From positions 25,532,558 to 25,596,557 of the forward strand of contig NC_030388.2 in the NCBI RefSeq assembly GCF_001625215.2: 64,000 nt of DNA, read 5' to 3'. The position numbers and the translations under genes are program-made. Shown here piece after piece: positions 11,701-23,640 of the stretch (the stretch's first letter is position 1; each line of letters begins with the position of its first letter). The DNA comes from Daucus carota subsp. sativus (lineage: Eukaryota; Streptophyta; Magnoliopsida; Apiales; Apiaceae). The notes under the pieces are model-generated. The model was not told the DNA's origin and did no database searches. It saw nothing but the letters and a program-made list of their open reading frames with translations.

Positions 11701-14700
11701 TACACCTAAACACACACATGTATGCTTGCATTCTTTCAGAACAAGCACCATAAGAATTTTGTTAATTGTTTATCATAGTAATCTATAAACTTTTAGATAT
11801 CAGAACCAAAATTTAGAACATATACATTATATCTTATTTAGCAAAAACAGAAACTGGCAAAAAAATCTACGTGCTTTCTCTGAGGTATACTCATCAGATT
11901 TCTGAATATTGTAACACACCATAAATTTCTCAGATAAGTACGTCAAGAAAACTTTAGATGGTACAAAGTTTTAACCACTCTCTCCCCAGGCCTATGATAT
12001 TTTTTTATCTTTTTAATCCTTATTAATATTAGAAAAGATAATTATTGAGTTGGCGGCGAGAAAGTCGACCTCATATATTCTCATAGATCCTCTCACCAAA
12101 AAATCTCTATCATTAACTTAATGGTTATATGCACATACATTTGTGAATAATACAAATACACACACGTGCATGAAGAGTTGTGAATTTAGAATAGTTCATA
12201 ACCATATAGCATCCCCCCCCCCCCCCCCTCCTCGCCAGTGTACTTTAGGATATGGCATCAATATGGCGTGTTTAGCATCCATATGGCATTTTTACGCCAT
12301 GGCACCTGCCCCAATATTTTCTTAATCTTCTTAAGTTTAATTATTTTCTTCTCTTCTTTATTTCTTATCTTTTTCATCTTTTTCGTCTCTTCTTCCAATT
12401 TTTATATTAACTTGGATTTACACAATGCAGACCACATGTTTGGTTAAATTCCTGTGCAGAATTTCAGACGAAAACATACAAAGTGCTTATGAAATGTGAC
12501 ATCTTTAAATTTATATATCCAGTGAAACACTAAATCTGAATTTTATGTTTAATGTGGATTTTAGCTTTAATATTATCAAAATTTTGTATATTTTATATAT
12601 TATATCTACACATATACCCTCTACTAGCGCCACGTAGCGGTTACGCCGTATAAACAATGTTCGTAACAATCATATACGCAACTAGAGGTAAGTAGCTTTT
12701 AAGTGGTAATGAGATCAAGATATCATTAAAGAATAAATATTTAAATAAAATAAATATAGACTGCGAGTTTTAGGACTTTATCAAGTTATTTATGCAACCT
12801 AAATCTTTCCAAATTTTCCATAAATTTACATAATAAAATTCAACACAAGTCCGTTAAGTACTTTCTCTAGGTAAAAATTCTTAGAACTCTGTGATTCTAC
12901 ATGTTTAATCAGGTTCTTTCAAATAACTAACTAAATGAATTCTGTATATATAATACCATTTAACTTTCATGCACACAGTAACTACCCTTTTTGCATTAAC
13001 AACTTAACCCAGATAATTTTTTTATTCTACTCTGTAAGTATAGTTCAACTTTCTCTTTCTATAATGAAAAATGAGTATACGCTTTATCATTTTCGACTCG
13101 TATCCTCCAGAAACAATCATAAAAATATAAAAGCACTACAAATATAATGAGAACTCTAAGAAAATTACAGTCATAAAAAAATAAAGAAGACTTGAAATAC
13201 CAAACAAACCCGGATGTTATTCATGAGCACAAATCCTCTTACGAATTCTGGTTGGTATGTAGGTTACTTAATAAATTACAAGTGCGAGCTGTATACCTGA
13301 CTCCTGAATAGAATTTGAAGCATGAAGCTTGGGATCATGAATGCTTGGAGATATATAGGCTACTGGATGTTGGTGAATTTGATCCTCCTCAATAAAGTGA
13401 AAAATATCACTGAGAACAAAAAATCCTGATTCTTGAGGTGCCAGAAAAAATGTCTGAACAAATTTTCTCCTGCCATTAAAATCTTTTAAAAGCACAGAAC
13501 CCGAAGCCATTATCAGCACACCTCCATTCCAAGATTCTAAAGAATTTGCTGTCTTGATTTCTATTCCAGTGTAGTTGAGTGACATGATAAGTGCATGTAT
13601 TTGCTGCAATGAAGAGAAAACAAGAGAGAATACTAATTACTATGTAATGATTCTTGCCAAATGACTAACACAATAGGGTTATCGAAGTGCATACTGCATA
13701 GTGTATTAATATCATACATAATATGCTCCAGGACTAATAATTAATATATTGGAAGCATACCTTATATAGAACTTTCTATAGTTACTGACTTTGCAGGTCG
13801 CATTAAGGAAACCAAATAGAGGGGGTGATTTGATAAGATGAATAGGATAAATTATTTATACCACCTACAACACCTAGTACGGCAATCTTATGTATTACCA
13901 TCTAGTAACATAATTATTTACAGGCAAGAAAAGTATCACATCCAATATAGCACTTTCAAATATTTATAAACTGACAAAACAATGATAAGGTTTAAACTAG
14001 GGTTGAGCAAAAATTCTCCAAACCGATCAAGAGCGACCAATCCAAGACATTCAAACTTCACACCGATTTTTACCGTTTATTAATGGTTTGGTTTGGTAAT
14101 CGTTTGATATATTAGAAACCGAATTTTTCCGGTTCGGTTTATGTTTTTACCTCCAGAGCAACTAAAACAACCAAACCTTAAATTAATACACTAATACACA
14201 TTTGTCATGTTACTCGTGTATGTACTACCAAGTATAAGTTTGAATCTATATAGTATGTATAAGCCCAAAGGCCCCAAACATAAAACAGGGCACTAATATC
14301 ATCCATTTGAAGACATGAACTTTTCTTCAAAATAATAACGAATTCTATTTTAAGATATCAATTTATATGCATGGTTTAGGTTTTAAAATATTAATGAGTT
14401 AAATTTTATAAAAAAATTGGTTTAGACCAAAACCCATCCGAACCAAACCAATTAAAATGTATCCATTTTTTACATAAAGTTTAGTTTCAATTTTGTATAT
14501 TGAGAATTGAGAAACCAAAAGTTTCGTTTTGGACCTTAAAACCGACCACACAAACCAACGCTCACCACTAGTTTAAACAGTAAACAATATTGTAATTAAA
14601 ACCTAAACTGATTATTGTTTAATATCCACACAACATGATTAAATTAACTCAAAGTGTACAGATTTTTTAACACACAAAATAAGTATACAAACTTTCAGAA

Positions 14701-15279
14701 CAGATGAAGTGCCATCAAATATACAAATTTGAAAGATGCTCATGCCCATCAATTTAACTATAACGATTACTTATATGGTAAAAGCATTATCGGAACAGTT
14801 GGGAGAGGCAAATAACAAGTCTTCTTTTGTATCCGTTGTGCGCCAGGAATGGAAGTAAGCTTCTTCTTCTTTTTTAATCTTAATTGCGACCAACAGTCTA
14901 AGTAAGACTCGAAAATCAGAATGAACAATATATAACAAAAATCCATAAAACACCTAAATCAGCAGTTACATGTCTCTACAGAGCAACTAAAAATATCAAG
15001 TATAAACTAAATAGTCTTCATTTTTAAATTGTGGAAGGGTCTTTAAACATTCTGAAAACTACACCAAAACGGCAAAACTAGATATAACTAAAAATAGTAT
15101 ATATAATACAAAAAATATACCAGCATTGCTGAAGCAGTCTCTCTAATATTGCCATCAGTACGAACAACAGTGCTGGCATCGGTATAGAATTGATGAACAA
15201 CTTCTGGAGTGCTCTGTAGCGCATTGTAATACTGCCCCACAAAATAAGTCCCAACCTACAATGACAAGCATTCATAAGC

Positions 15280-15314
<35 letters not shown>

Positions 15315-15437
15315 AGGAGAGAGGGAGGGGGAGAGGGAGGGGAGAGAGATAGAGAGAGAGAGAGATGGAGAGAGAGCGAGGGAGAGGGAGAGAGAGAGGG
15401 AGGGGGAGAGAGAGATGGAGAGAGAGCGAGGGAGAGG

Positions 15438-15499
<62 letters not shown>

Positions 15500-15538
15500 C
15501 TGAGCAGCAGTGAGGGGCAAGTGAAAGGGAGTCGCCAT
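8752..15538 (-). CDS. G3BP-like protein: NTF2 domain, RRM and RGG tail
   Basis: Nine exons (transcript order): 15500-15538, 15121-15255, 13297-13603, 11350-11624, 11045-11231, 10584-10705, 10422-10493, 10145-10226, 8752-8957; 474 residues. Exons 1-3 encode an NTF2-like domain (about residues 9-125: VGTYFVGQYYNAL, FYTDAS, a QTFFLAPQ strand and VLSDIFHF). The middle is acidic and low in complexity (exons 4-5). Exons 6-8 form an RRM (about 315-400) starting SVYVRNVP, with RNP1-like GACYAFVEF. The last exon is an RGG/RG-rich tail (RGRGRSSRGS, FSRGGQNG). This order is that of Ras-GAP SH3-binding (G3BP) proteins, RNA-binding factors of stress granules in the cytoplasm. Intron 1 is almost wholly CT repeats, and a hAT-like MITE lies about 180 bp upstream of the start. 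Confidence 0.93.
12213..12228. repeat. poly-C run
   Basis: Sixteen consecutive C residues in the 1.7-kb third intron of the G3BP-like gene (poly-G on the coding strand). Runs of this sort are unstable and often mis-sized in assemblies. Confidence 0.9.
13998..14570. mobile_element. hAT-like MITE with 8-bp target duplication
   Basis: A 573-bp element flanked by a perfect 8-bp repeat GTTTAAAC (13990-13997 and 14571-14578). Ends: TAGGGTTGAGC at the left; the right end on the other strand is TAGTGGTGAGC. It carries many subterminal CCAAACC/GGTTTGG motifs in both orientations. It lies in intron 2 of the G3BP-like gene. No coding capacity. Confidence 0.88.
15281..15496. repeat. GA/CT microsatellite filling an intron
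   Basis: Imperfect (GA)n on the plus strand, (CT)n on the coding strand. It fills about 216 of the 244 bases of intron 1 of the G3BP-like gene and begins within four bases of the 5' splice site. The open frames across it (Arg/Glu or Ser/Leu repeats) are artefacts of the dinucleotide repeat. Confidence 0.95.
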
Positions 15539-15720
15539 GGGAGACAGAAACCCTAATTAAACCCTAGATCTGCAGTGAGAAATGAAGAGTGTAGGGGAGC
15601 GGCTAAACACTAGTACCAAAACACTAGACACATGACAATATCTGAGGAATAAGTGCTGAAATTAAAATATTTGTAAGATAATTAGTAGATACCGAAAGAT
15701 TCTGTGTGTGTAGATAGAGG

Positions 15721-16331
15721 TAGGGGTGCCCGCGGGTCGGGTTGGGCGGATTATAGGTTAAACCCTAACCCAACCCATTTAGTTCGGTTTTTTTAATTTC
15801 CAACCCAACTAAAGATCGGTTTAAATTTCATCGGGTTGGGTCGGTTAGAATTTATTTCGGTTTGGGTCGGTTTGGGTTGGGTAGAATAGGTTATTAGAAA
15901 ATGAGTGTGAGGTAAGGTCACTTAGTTTTGTAATTTCACGATTTTTTCGAGATAAGGTGAGCTCATTATCGAGTTTATTTGCCAATAGCTTAGTTCTTAT
16001 TAAGCGGAACTCATGATTCGTTCAAATTAGAAATTGTTTCACGCGTTTATTATAAATTTAAGTAATATGTAATATATTTTTAGTTTAGATAGAAAGGCAC
16101 CTAAAATTGTTTCAGTAAAAACAAATAAAATATATGAAAATTAAATAAAATATGCGGGTCGGGTTAGAATGGGCGGGTTATAGGCAAAACCCTAAACCAA
16201 CCCATTTAAATCGGTTTTAATAATTTTCAACCCAATCAAAATTCGGGTTAAATATTTTCGGGTTGGTTTAGAGTCGGGTTAGGTCGGTTAGATCGGTTTG
16301 GGCGGGTTTTGATAACCCATGGGCACCCCTA
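15721..16331. mobile_element. hAT-like MITE with 8-bp target duplication
   Basis: A 611-bp element flanked by a perfect 8-bp repeat GATAGAGG (15713-15720 and 16332-16339). Ends: TAGGGGTGCCCGCGGG at the left; the right end on the other strand is TAGGGGTGCCCATGGG. Internal sequence is rich in GGGTTGGG/CGGTT subterminal repeats in both orientations. It inserted about 180 bp upstream of the G3BP-like start codon, so it may lie in the promoter. No coding capacity. Confidence 0.9.
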
Positions 16332-16339
16332 GATAGAGG

Positions 16340-18135
16340 AGTGAATAGCAGAGATGGGGGGTTTTGATGGATTGGGGAAAGAGTGAAGGTTTTTGTTCTT
16401 TTCGCTGCGTGTGTTTTTTGGTGTAGTTGCTATTATTACTTTTTTACAGTTTCACTGCTGCTCTCACTTGCATTCCTGCACGGACTCTCCGGTTACTATA
16501 GCAAATTACGATAATATCTGTTTTATGTTCATCGAATCAATTTTATGGATTTATCACCGCTATAAAAGATTGTGTCCCATTAATATTTATATTACGTTTC
16601 TATTTTTGAGTGTAAAATATAAATAATTTTTTTAGTACTAGAAACCACTCCAAAGGAAACTTTGCCGATATATGTGAAGATTGGAGAATCTCAGTGATTT
16701 TGCACCAAAACACGATATTACTTAGTAATTTCAAATTTCGGTCGTGATTTTCCTTCATCGTGCATGGCTGTTTTGTGATATAGCTGCTCGAAGGTTTCCT
16801 ATACAATAATACCGGAGGGGCGTTTGGCGGCGCTTCCGATGTGGATGAGAGAAGGTTTTCGAAGATGACAGTGAAAAATGAGAATTATCTGCGATGTTTG
16901 GAGAGTGTGTTTATGTATGATTGCTGTATGAATATCTACAATGTGTGGAGAGTGTGTTTATGTATGATTGCTGTATGAATATCTACAATGTGTGGAGAGT
17001 GTGTTTATGTATGATTGCTGTATGAATATGATAGGTTGCTTGAGTGTAAATGTGTGTAAAGTGTGAACATGAGTAGAGTATAGCAGAGGATCATTAACCT
17101 CTCCATCCTTAGTCTATTTCTATGTCACAAATTAAGGTTTAAGGATTAGGTTTTTATAAAATAATAAAATAACGGTTTTCTATAATATTTAGAATTAAAA
17201 AGTTGTTTTAAGTGTTTCATATAGTAGTTCCTCATCATATTTCAAAAATAATATTTAATCCAATATTTCAAATTCTAATGGTTTTATTTTAATGGCTTAT
17301 TCGATCATTTATGAGTACATTAACAACTGTATTTCAACAACTAAATTCCCACAACTATATTTTAATGGATTATAATATATATGATAGAATATATTTTTAT
17401 ATATATTCTATATGATTTTATTCCCATATTTAATTATATTTTGCATTGATTTGGACATTTATTTAATATATTTTCATGTTTTATTGTAGGGAATAAAGAA
17501 TTCCAAGTTGAGAAGGATTTGAAGCTAAAATAGCTATTTTATAGCTAAATTCTAAGGAAATTCGGATTTATTGGGTTTAACCCGATTTCTGCACTGTTTG
17601 GGCCATAACTTGAGTTCCGGATGTCAGAATTGAACGATCTTACAGCCCACGCGAAGCCCTTGAAATTTTCTTTAATTCAGAAGTGGTCCAAGAAGCAAAG
17701 TCCAATTGTAAAGGCTAGAAAACTGAACAGAAAAGAAAGCTGCGAATTTTGATACAGAATCCTACTTGGTTTTGGATTTCTATTTGTATATTAGTTTTAA
17801 ATATTAAAAGACATATATTATGAGGGGGAGGATTAGTTTTTATCATTGTACACTATTAGATTAGAATTAGGGTTAGTTAGAGAGACTTATGAGGATGCCA
17901 TGACTTCCAATATACAAGAGTATCCCCATCGGTATTCTAATGACTTCCTTAAATTTAGAATAAATAATTCAATTTCTATAAATCGGTGTATAATATTGAA
18001 TAACAACTTCAACAATCATCTCTATTTGTGTTCTCTATTACAATTATAGGTCTAAGTTCTATGAAATCCACAAAATATTGGAGTATTGGAATTTAAATTG
18101 GATAAAATATAATCTAATAATGATTTTTTTTTATA
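16340..18135. other. intergenic region, no gene seen
   Basis: No conserved coding sequence. Contains a 47-bp triple tandem repeat (16895-17028). At 17480-17920 there is a GC-richer block with transcribed-repeat character (for example GGGCCATAACTTGAGTTCCG at 17600), which could be an old LTR fragment or a noncoding transcript. I cannot assign it. Confidence 0.45.
16895..17028. repeat. 47-bp tandem repeat, nearly three copies
   Basis: The unit starting GAGAGTGTGTTTATGTATGA recurs at 16901, 16948 and 16995 with a period of exactly 47. Copies are identical apart from the ends. Confidence 0.9.
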
Positions 18136-18415
18136 CTCCCTCCGTCCCACCAGATTCTTTACAGTTTCCTTTTTGAGACGTCCCACTCGTTTCTTTACAT
18201 TACAAAACTTTCCTAAAATAGTTAATAGGTCTTACCACTTTCTCACTTTTTCTTACTTTTCACACTATTTTTACTCCATTATCTCTTTTTATATATTAAA
18301 AATCAATGGATCCCAGCACTTCACCCATTTTTCTTTCATTTTTCCACTACTTTATGCATATTTCTTAACCTCCATACCCAAAACCAATGTAAACAATTAG
18401 GTTGGACGGAGGGAG
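18136..18415. mobile_element. Stowaway-like MITE (Tc1/mariner)
   Basis: Inverted ends CTCCCTCCGTCC / GGACGGAGGGAG lie inside TA at 18134-18135 and 18416-18417. 280 bp, non-coding. Confidence 0.85.
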
Positions 18416-18443
18416 TAATAGTTTTAAACATATGAGCAGATTA

Positions 18444-18710
18444 CTGCCTCCGTCCCACAATACATGTCTCTTTTGGAATAAATTTTTGTCCCATAATACT
18501 TGTGCACTTTTAGTTTCCAATGCAAATATATTGACTTATTCCAAAATTACCCTTCTTGAAAATTGTATAACAATTAATGAAGGTTAAATAAGAGTCTACA
18601 TTCATGCATTTATTAGGAGTACAAGCGAGAAAATTTTATCTGATTAATGTTTTCTTAATACGCGTAATTTTTTCAAAAAAGACATGTATTGTGGGGAGGG
18701 GGGGGGGGGT
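18444..18710. mobile_element. degenerate Stowaway-like MITE
   Basis: The left end CTGCCTCCGTCCC follows TA. The right end is the inverted match of the subterminal ACAATACATGTC, then a poly-G tract instead of the expected GGACGGAGGGAG. It is adjacent to another Stowaway at 18136-18415. Confidence 0.6.
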
Positions 18711-19168
18711 TATGTTTTAAAATAGAAACGTTATAATTAAGAGAACAATTATTTTTATAAATCACAGTACACTATATTCTGCAATATAACTCGTAAAAAG
18801 TAGAATGATGTTAGTAATTATTAAAGTTGAAATATGTTAATGATTAATTAATAATTATGCTTAAGATTACTTATAAATGATAAATTATATATAAATTTAA
18901 ATTATAAGAGATATTATTTATGTATAAATTAAAAAATTATGATTATGATCCCAATACCAATTTAAATACAGACTTTATAAATAAATAAACCGTCAAGTTT
19001 AATTTAACCGCCAATTTGATTTGTTGAAGAGATAAACTGGTGGCCCTTTCCATTGTGCAAGCACGATTGGTTGGATTAGCCCACTTTTCCGTAGATTATA
19101 TATTCACTTATGCGGCTTTGTTGATTGCCTCTACATTGGGCAAATTTGGTCAATTTTTTAATGACTTA

Positions 19169-19563
19169 CAGCATCTCCAACCATCTAAAACCCTTGGCTA
19201 AAAAGTGAGTTGGCTTACTTAAAATAAAAAAATTTAGCCAACAGCTCCAAAAACTCAACTCCAACCATGCTCACCTGTTGTTTATAAATTTAGCCAACCT
19301 CCTATGGATGGCTAAATTTGTCGAACCTCTACAGGTCTGTAAAAAAATCTGTAGGAAGATTGTACATCATTTATTACCATATTGAACTGATATATTCTAT
19401 TTTAACAATTTAAAATATTAACAACATACTATTTTTAAATTATAGCCAACCAATATAGCCAGTACCATTGAAGCAAAATGTCTTGCAGGTTCAGCAAATT
19501 TTACATAATATTTTACAGGTCCAATTTAGCCAACGATTATAGCCAACGCCGTTGGAGATGCTC
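19169..19563. mobile_element. Harbinger/Tourist-like MITE
   Basis: Inverted ends CAGCATCTCCAACC and (other strand) GAGCATCTCCAACGG, flanked by TTA on both sides (19166-19168 and 19564-19566). 395 bp, non-coding, with repeated TTAGCCAAC motifs. A 3-bp TTA duplication fits PIF/Harbinger. Confidence 0.8.
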
Positions 19564-20090
19564 TTATATTTGCGATAATCTCATTTTTTTTTAATTTTTC
19601 AATGGAGAAAGGGTTCGCCTTCTTATATTTCTGCATCCAAGTTTTGACTTGTATTATGGATATTAATACGAACTGAACCATTATGGAAGGAAAAGATTTG
19701 ATTCAGAGGGAGAATAAGAGGCAAAAATTGAAACATAAAAATCATTTGATTCGTCGAATCTAAAAAAAGAAATAAGGCAAGTTCTATCCTTAAGCGACAA
19801 ATGGAAAATTTCTGAAAATTAAATCTCCGCCGTGAAATAGTGCACCTGCAAACCTTAATCGACGTTGGTTTTCAACCGGAAGACCGAGAGCCAACTATTG
19901 AGATCTAAAATACGAATTGAAACTTGTATTAAAAAGACAAGTGTCTTTATTATTTATTATTGTCATTTCATTAAAAAACAAACAAGTATATATTTTTCTC
20001 CCAAAAACAAGTGTTTATACCTGTTCCATGTTCAAATGCTGTTGCTGTTGCGTTAAAAATGAAATCCTTGTTCCGAAAACAAAAAAAAAG

Positions 20091-20171
20091 CGTGGTCGGC
20101 AGGATTCGAACCTGCGCGGGCGAACCCACATGATTTCTAGTCATGCCCGATAACCACTCCGGCACGACCAC
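20091..20171 (-). tRNA. tRNA-Ser (anticodon AGA)
   Basis: Read on the minus strand, GTGGTCG pairs with CGACCAC in the acceptor stem, with discriminator G at 20091. The anticodon loop is CTAGAAA (anticodon AGA) on a five-pair CATGA/TCATG stem. The T arm contains GGTTCGAATCC. The extended variable arm (GGGTTCGCCC) is that of a class II serine tRNA. There is no intron. The 81-base length is normal for nuclear serine tRNA without encoded CCA. Confidence 0.97.
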
Positions 20172-20952
20172 AAGATGAATGAATGTTTCCCAATTTGATA
20201 AATATTCTTTAGTAGCGATGCACGTAAACTTATTTTCTGTTCCTCAACAACTCTCGGCGCTCTTTGGTGTTTTGACGGATAATCTCTATTTTTTTTTGTC
20301 AGAATAAAAATGTGTAACTAAAATTATTATTCATAAAAAAATTAATCAAAAACAATTAATTTTGTTATGGATTCAAAAAATCTAAAATTACGTATCAAAG
20401 TCAAAATATCAAACTGAAATATAAAGGGAGTAACTCTTAACATGGAATCCTTTAAAAACTGGCAATCTGTTGGAGCTGTGTTCTTATTAGATTTCCAATG
20501 CCCAACCTTGGTTATTGATCATGCAATTTGTGAAGATGTTCTTACATGCAATATTCCTGGGTTTTATTAAATGGCGGAACAAAAAATTCATATTAATCGG
20601 GGTTAAAATTAAAAACAATTTTTTTAGTAATTATTTGAAATTATACAGTGCTTATAAGAAGAAAAACTATAGAAATTCATGTTCTTGGATTGATCCTGGA
20701 TTAAGAATTTACTATGCAATTGTGTGCAATGCTATGATATTTGAAATAGAAAAATGCTCATGGGATGATGCAAAAGAGAGACATTTTACCAGTGGCCTCA
20801 CAATATGATGAACATAGATAAGAAGTAGTACATAACACAATATCTTAGAGCATGTCTTAGTGACAATCAGACAAAAGATGAGTACCAAATTTTAAGACAA
20901 TAGAGTTTTAAAACACATAATGAGCTTCTAAACTTCCAATAAAGAACCAGAA
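20172..20952. other. spacer between tRNA gene and first DRP4 gene
   Basis: AT-rich spacer containing the 3' flank of the DRP4-like gene at its right edge. The longest open frame here (20515-20808, +) has no recognisable domain or codon pattern. A possible remnant of a Stowaway end (GGGAGTA) is at about 20425. Confidence 0.5.
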
Positions 20953-23091
20953 CTAAGCATCAGCCATGTCCATGATCTTAGCAAGAACGATCCTTGATTC
21001 CTTGAGTAAGCTAATACTCTTGTTCAACCTTTCCCTCTTCCCAGCAACCGAAGGCATTTCAATGAGCACGCGTTCAATGCCACCCTCTTTCGTATCCATG
21101 ACTTCATTAACGACTTCTGATTCCATTTTACCGTTTGCAAACCTCTGTATAGACAACATCAACTGAAGAGCAATGCAATCGACCATCCGTTTCAGAACAA
21201 TCTTCCAGTAAGCAGTCATTCTGCACTTCAGGTCAAATGCATCGTGTCTTATACCAGCAGGATAACTCCACAAATGAGTAACATCAATGCTCCCAAAATG
21301 TCCAAGATTAATCACTGTGTAATTCTGATTAAAATTACCACTGCAACTCATAAGATTCTTCCACTCTGTCAGATACTGAGGATCACTCGTATAGCCTCCC
21401 ATCTTCTCCATTTCCACGACCTCTAAAACTCGTTCAGTGGACTTCTCTTTGACACTAGAAATCAAATTGTGCGCTGCTCTTGTCATATGAGACTGAAACT
21501 GTGGATATTTCTCACAATGCTGCTCAACGACACCAATCACCACAGTTTCAACGTAGTCCCATACTTCTGCAATAAAGTCTGCAGCCATTTCTGAAATTGC
21601 TTTTATCTTTAGCTGTAGCAGAGCATGAAAAGCTGAACGAGGAAGAAAATTAGGCAGCGCAATTGCTTTAGTCTCCTTTAGCACCTCAATTTCATCAATC
21701 AAGAACTTCTCTGAAGAGCCATTATCAGAACTGCTTTTAATTTCTTCTGAGAACTTGTCAAGCATTTCAGCTAAACGAGCAGTACAATGCATACTTTTAT
21801 CATCAGGGTATTCATCAAACTCACCCCTCACAAGAAGTTTTTTCAAAGACTCTCTGGAAAAGCCCACAATCCTCATGAAAATAGCTATTGCCTCTGCAAT
21901 AGTAGACAGTTTTCGAGGCAGATTATTGAGCTCAGAAACATTTGCATTCAGCTTTACATTGATTTTCTTCACAATATCCGGCAAACATTTAGAAATAATA
22001 TTAGCTTGAATTTCCACAAGTCTTTTTGCCAGAACAGGAACACTAACCATCGACTTGTCAATCTTTTTCAGGAGCGGATGAGCCTGAAAAAGTTTAGTTT
22101 CTTTCATCCTCGCTTCTTCATAAGACTCATCACCAATCCGATTCCTCACACATACATAGCCAAGGCCTATCTTCACATCATCTGCCATCACCTTCTCATG
22201 CAATCCATCAGGAGCCTTATCTGATTTCATAACAACTGCCAGAGTCCTCTCTCCTGTTTTGTCCACAAGCTGTGACATTCTGATAGACTCACAGGTGGGA
22301 AAGTCGACAGTTGCAGAAAGAACATTGAGAATTATACTCTCCTCAGGCTTTACAAATTCCATTATCATTTCAGAAATTTGCTCATAGATATCCTCAGGCT
22401 GCCCGTGAACCGGAACCCTGGTAATACCTGTTTAAAAGTTTTATATAATGTCAAAGTACCTGCTAATCGATTATATATCAATACTCTGTTACTTAATTAC
22501 AGCTAGAAACTAATACATGAAATGTCATTTCTAGCATTGTTCATTTTTGGTTCAACGATGTTTTAATAGTTCGCGAAACATATGATTAAGAGAACTAAAA
22601 GGAGTATTAAGCATACCAGGCAAATCAATCATAGTGAGATCAGGGACACCATTTTTCTTCACCACAAGTGTCAAAGGAGTATGAGAAATCCCTTTTCCAT
22701 TGCCAGCAATCTCATCGGTGGCCATGTTAATCGCTTTCGCTACACTTAACTCATCTGTAGGAACTACTTTTGTAAGATACTCCAACTGAAGACTTGAGTC
22801 AGATTGTGCATGATTCTGCAGCCTGATGACAAGGGGGACCCTGGTACAAATTCCATCGCCGCGAGGCAAGCTGATACCAGCAACAGCAAGAGATTCCAGG
22901 ACACTGGACTTGCCAGAAGACTGGTCACCAACAACAACAATAGTAGGGAGCTGAATCCCTTCTTGCATAACATTAAGATCTCGAAGCTTGTCGATGGCAT
23001 CCAAGAGCGGTCGAATCCTATCATTGTAAGATGAGAGAAGGGATGCATCAACTCCAGGTACCTGGTCAACAGAATTTTCTTGAACTATCAT
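20953..23091 (-). CDS. DRP4-type dynamin-related GTPase (Mx-like), copy 1
   Basis: Two exons, 22617-23091 and 20953-22427, split within the DLPG motif; 649 residues. GTPase domain about 25-310: G1 GDQSSGKS (55-62), G2 Thr in GICTRVP (T83), G3 DLPG (156-159), G4 read as MKSD (225-228). A stalk follows, and a GTPase effector region lies at the C-terminus (IALQLMLSI onward). There is no PH or proline-rich domain, as in plant DRP4 and animal Mx proteins. It is the downstream member of a tandem pair with the gene at 24258-26366. Two differences from its paralogue fall in the GTPase core: Thr to Met in the G4 motif (codon 22228-22230), and a two-residue Val-Ala insertion just after the P-loop helix (about 22881-22889). 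Full length and uninterrupted, so probably expressed, but its nucleotide binding may be altered. Confidence 0.93.
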
Positions 23092-23140
23092 CTCTCTAAG
23101 TTTGAAATGTAGGATGTTTACAGAATGTTACTGAACAGTC

Positions 23141-23150
23141 CTTTATATAG
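23141..23150 (-). promoter_or_regulatory. probable TATA box of DRP4 copy 1
   Basis: CTATATAAAG on the minus strand, about 50 bases upstream of the start codon. It follows AATCCA, a context shared with the second DRP4 gene. Confidence 0.6.
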
Positions 23151-23505
23151 TGGATTCACAGGCTTGCATTCTATGCTACTTACTAGGACTACTAGTCAGA
23201 AACTGTTCAAATTCTTTTTCTTTTCCAGAGTTTTTACCTCTTGGAAAAGAATTAAGCTCATTAACAAGCAGACTTAGAAATACGTAGCATCATTACAGTT
23301 TACTTGTGTGGTGGTGGAGTCCCAAAGTAGTGCTTTGTGCAACACCTAATCACTCTTGGACTCTCCAGGAACAGTAAATGCAGGAAATTAATTTCTACTA
23401 GTGACCATTTTGTTGAGAATAAGTGTACTTGGCACTTGGGAAAGGAAAGGACCTAAAGGTCCATGAACACAACAACTTAATAATCTCTATGTTTTAATTT
23501 TTTTA

Positions 23506-23640
23506 CTCCCTCCATCCCAAATTAGATGTCCTTTTTGGGAAAAAAATTTATCCCAAAATAGTTGAGCCTCTCTCTTTTTAATGCACATTTATCAACAATC
23601 TTCCATTGTTACCCTTGCTTCCCAATGTACATATAAGCTG
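23506..23640. mobile_element. truncated Stowaway-like MITE
   Basis: It begins CTCCCTCCATCCC after TA. The expected inverted right end is missing, so the right boundary is approximate. Confidence 0.5.

Noticed and set aside
15261-15556. Open frames rich in Arg/Glu or Ser/Leu over the GA repeat
   Set aside because: Dinucleotide repeats are open in several frames; the region is intron 1 of the G3BP-like gene.
20515-20808. 97-residue plus-strand frame between the tRNA and DRP4 copy 1
   Set aside because: No family resemblance, AT-driven composition, no splice or promoter support.
21787-22224. 145-residue plus-strand frame opposite DRP4 copy 1
   Set aside because: Antisense shadow; the minus strand has the GTPase protein.
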